29,697 bases of DNA, from assembly GCA_018398765.1 (NCBI GenBank), contig JAHBMJ010001215.1:3654-33350 (forward strand), in the 5' to 3' direction. This document shows, piece after piece, positions 28,878 through 29,697 of the stretch; position 1 is the first letter of the stretch; each line of letters begins with the position of its first letter. Position numbers and translations under genes: made by a program. The notes below the pieces were generated by a model. It had not been told where the DNA came from, searched no databases, and saw nothing but the letters and a program-made list of their open reading frames with translations. The DNA comes from Chromera velia (lineage: Eukaryota > Sar > Chromeraceae).

Positions 28878-29697
28878 CAGGCGCTTGACAATTCCTACTC
28901 TGTTTGTGGGGGGGAGGGTGACAATGTAAATGGGGGGGGAGTGACTGAGGAATCTATAGATGCGACGTGCACCGATGGTTCTGCGTGCCCATGTCGATCC
29001 CTCGGGATTATGTATGGTTTGGACTGCCTTGATGGATATGTCTGCTCTCTGCTCTCTCTTTCTCCTCGTCTCCGGTCTGCTCTCTCTCTTTCCTCGAATT
29101 TCTCTGCTACTTCTAAGCTGTGGCCCGGGTCTAGGGGGTGGAAAGGGGTGAGGAAGGGTTTGTTGTCTTTTTTATCGTACGTGAATGCACTCAGGGGAGG
29201 TCTTGTGGGTCAAGGATGTAGGAGGCGTGTGTCTGTATCTGCTGCTGCATGGGCAGATCTACAATGTCGTTAGCTCTCCATGTTAGAGGTGTATCGTTTA
29301 GGCCCCAAGTTGCCTGAGAAGGGGTCTGCGGTTGTAAAGGCGATGAAGGCTGCGCTTGTCATTACACCCGTAGATAGAGCTAAGGGCGACTTAGCCTTCC
29401 TCTGCCATCGGATGTATATTATGTGTGTGCGTAGGGCCTTCCTTGCAGATGCCGCATATGTTCGACTTACTCCAACACAAATCGCTGATCGTGAGTCTCT
29501 GTTGTTTGATCCATCTTGGTGGTCTGTCCCAATGAAGACATTCATGGCTCAGTTTGCGATTCCTAGCAGAACATGACACGAGTTTGGGACGGGGATTTTA
29601 TGGCTAAAGAGGAAGTCTTGGGGGTTCGATAGTTTGGTTGTGGGTGGGTAGGATACATTGAAATTCAGGCAGTTGGTTTCATATGCAAAGCACTGTT
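28878..29697 (+). pseudogene. Linker and start of the reverse transcriptase in the Penelope-like element
   Basis: The frame continues after the TAG at 28875. A Ser/Leu-rich linker carries WPGSRGWKGVRKGLLSFLSY and ends at TAG 29271. Then comes the segment KAALVITPVDRAKGDLAFLC, followed by HRMYIMCVRRAF. A pattern of this kind (TPVDKA..n.afvCk..Y) opens the RT region in Penelope-like elements. After TGA 29574 the frame reads EFGTGILWLKRKS, and after TAG 29649 it reads DTLKFRQLVSYAKHC, which fits the PK.HK..kFR.I.S region of RT motif 1/2. The sequence stops at the window edge. Confidence 0.6.

Larger units (their letters stand above)
27006..29697 (+). pseudogene. Penelope-like retroelement with N-terminal GIY-YIG nuclease, 5' part, decayed
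   Basis: One reading frame runs to the window end, broken by TAG 27162, TGA 27276, TAA 27627, TAG 28875, TAG 29271, TGA 29574 and TAG 29649, with no frameshift. In order it encodes a helical N-terminal part (INSFIDWLERKIDSVRDRLL), a Cys cluster CPVCGSRVCDCDC, a GIY-YIG domain, a long linker, and a start of RT-like sequence: ALVITPVDRAKGDLAFLCHR, later GILWLKRKS and KFRQLVSYAKH. Penelope-like elements with GIY-YIG before the RT are known as the Chlamys/Naiad group in algae, protists and animals. Such elements prime on nuclease-cut DNA. The catalytic RT motifs lie beyond the window. Confidence 0.7.

Overview
This is a nuclear segment from a eukaryote with spliceosomal introns, almost certainly an alga or protist. 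Genes are split by GT-AG introns packed with microsatellites such as GAAA, GTCA, CA, TG, AATG and AAAC, and most 3' splice sites read TGCAG. The RtcB-type RNA ligase encoded here starts with what looks like a signal peptide followed by an acid-poor, Ser/Pro/Arg-rich stretch. That is the form of a two-part leader for a complex (secondary) plastid. Together with microsatellite-rich introns and frequent GCATGC motifs, this would fit a chromerid alveolate such as Chromera, but I infer the organism and cannot prove it.

Layout. Bases 1-951 are a GAAA satellite and other low-complexity DNA, probably the last intron of a malate dehydrogenase gene whose final exon is at 952-1132 (+). A convergent gene at 2603-8171 (-) encodes the RNA ligase; I resolved it into ten exons by splice sites, phase and protein motifs. 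From 8172 to 9830 I recognise no gene.

Bases 9831-19411 form a complete but dead Ty3/Gypsy chromovirus. It has 253-bp LTRs starting TG and ending CA, a GCTTG target-site duplication, a primer site resembling the initiator-tRNA type, gag, protease, RT/RNase H, integrase and chromodomain. A DNA transposon of 3571 bp (15194-18764) with about 45-bp inverted repeats and a CGTG duplication sits inside the chromodomain. That insert carries a long near-perfect palindrome, a 35-bp minisatellite and a short assembly gap. A candidate exon pair of an unknown gene lies just right of the chromovirus (19942-20295).

Bases 20727-25914 are a second LTR element, reading on the minus strand, with 724-768 bp LTRs and a decayed gag but no recognisable pol. 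A small palindromic transposon (about 26672-27005) precedes a Penelope-like element (about 27010 to the window end). The latter encodes a Cys-rich motif, then a GIY-YIG nuclease domain, then the start of a reverse transcriptase. The nuclease lies N-terminal to the RT, the arrangement of the Chlamys/Naiad type.

Two host genes at the left are thus followed by about 20 kb of nested, decayed mobile elements. Their stop codons are mostly TAG and the LTR differences are mostly transitions, suggesting cytosine deamination.
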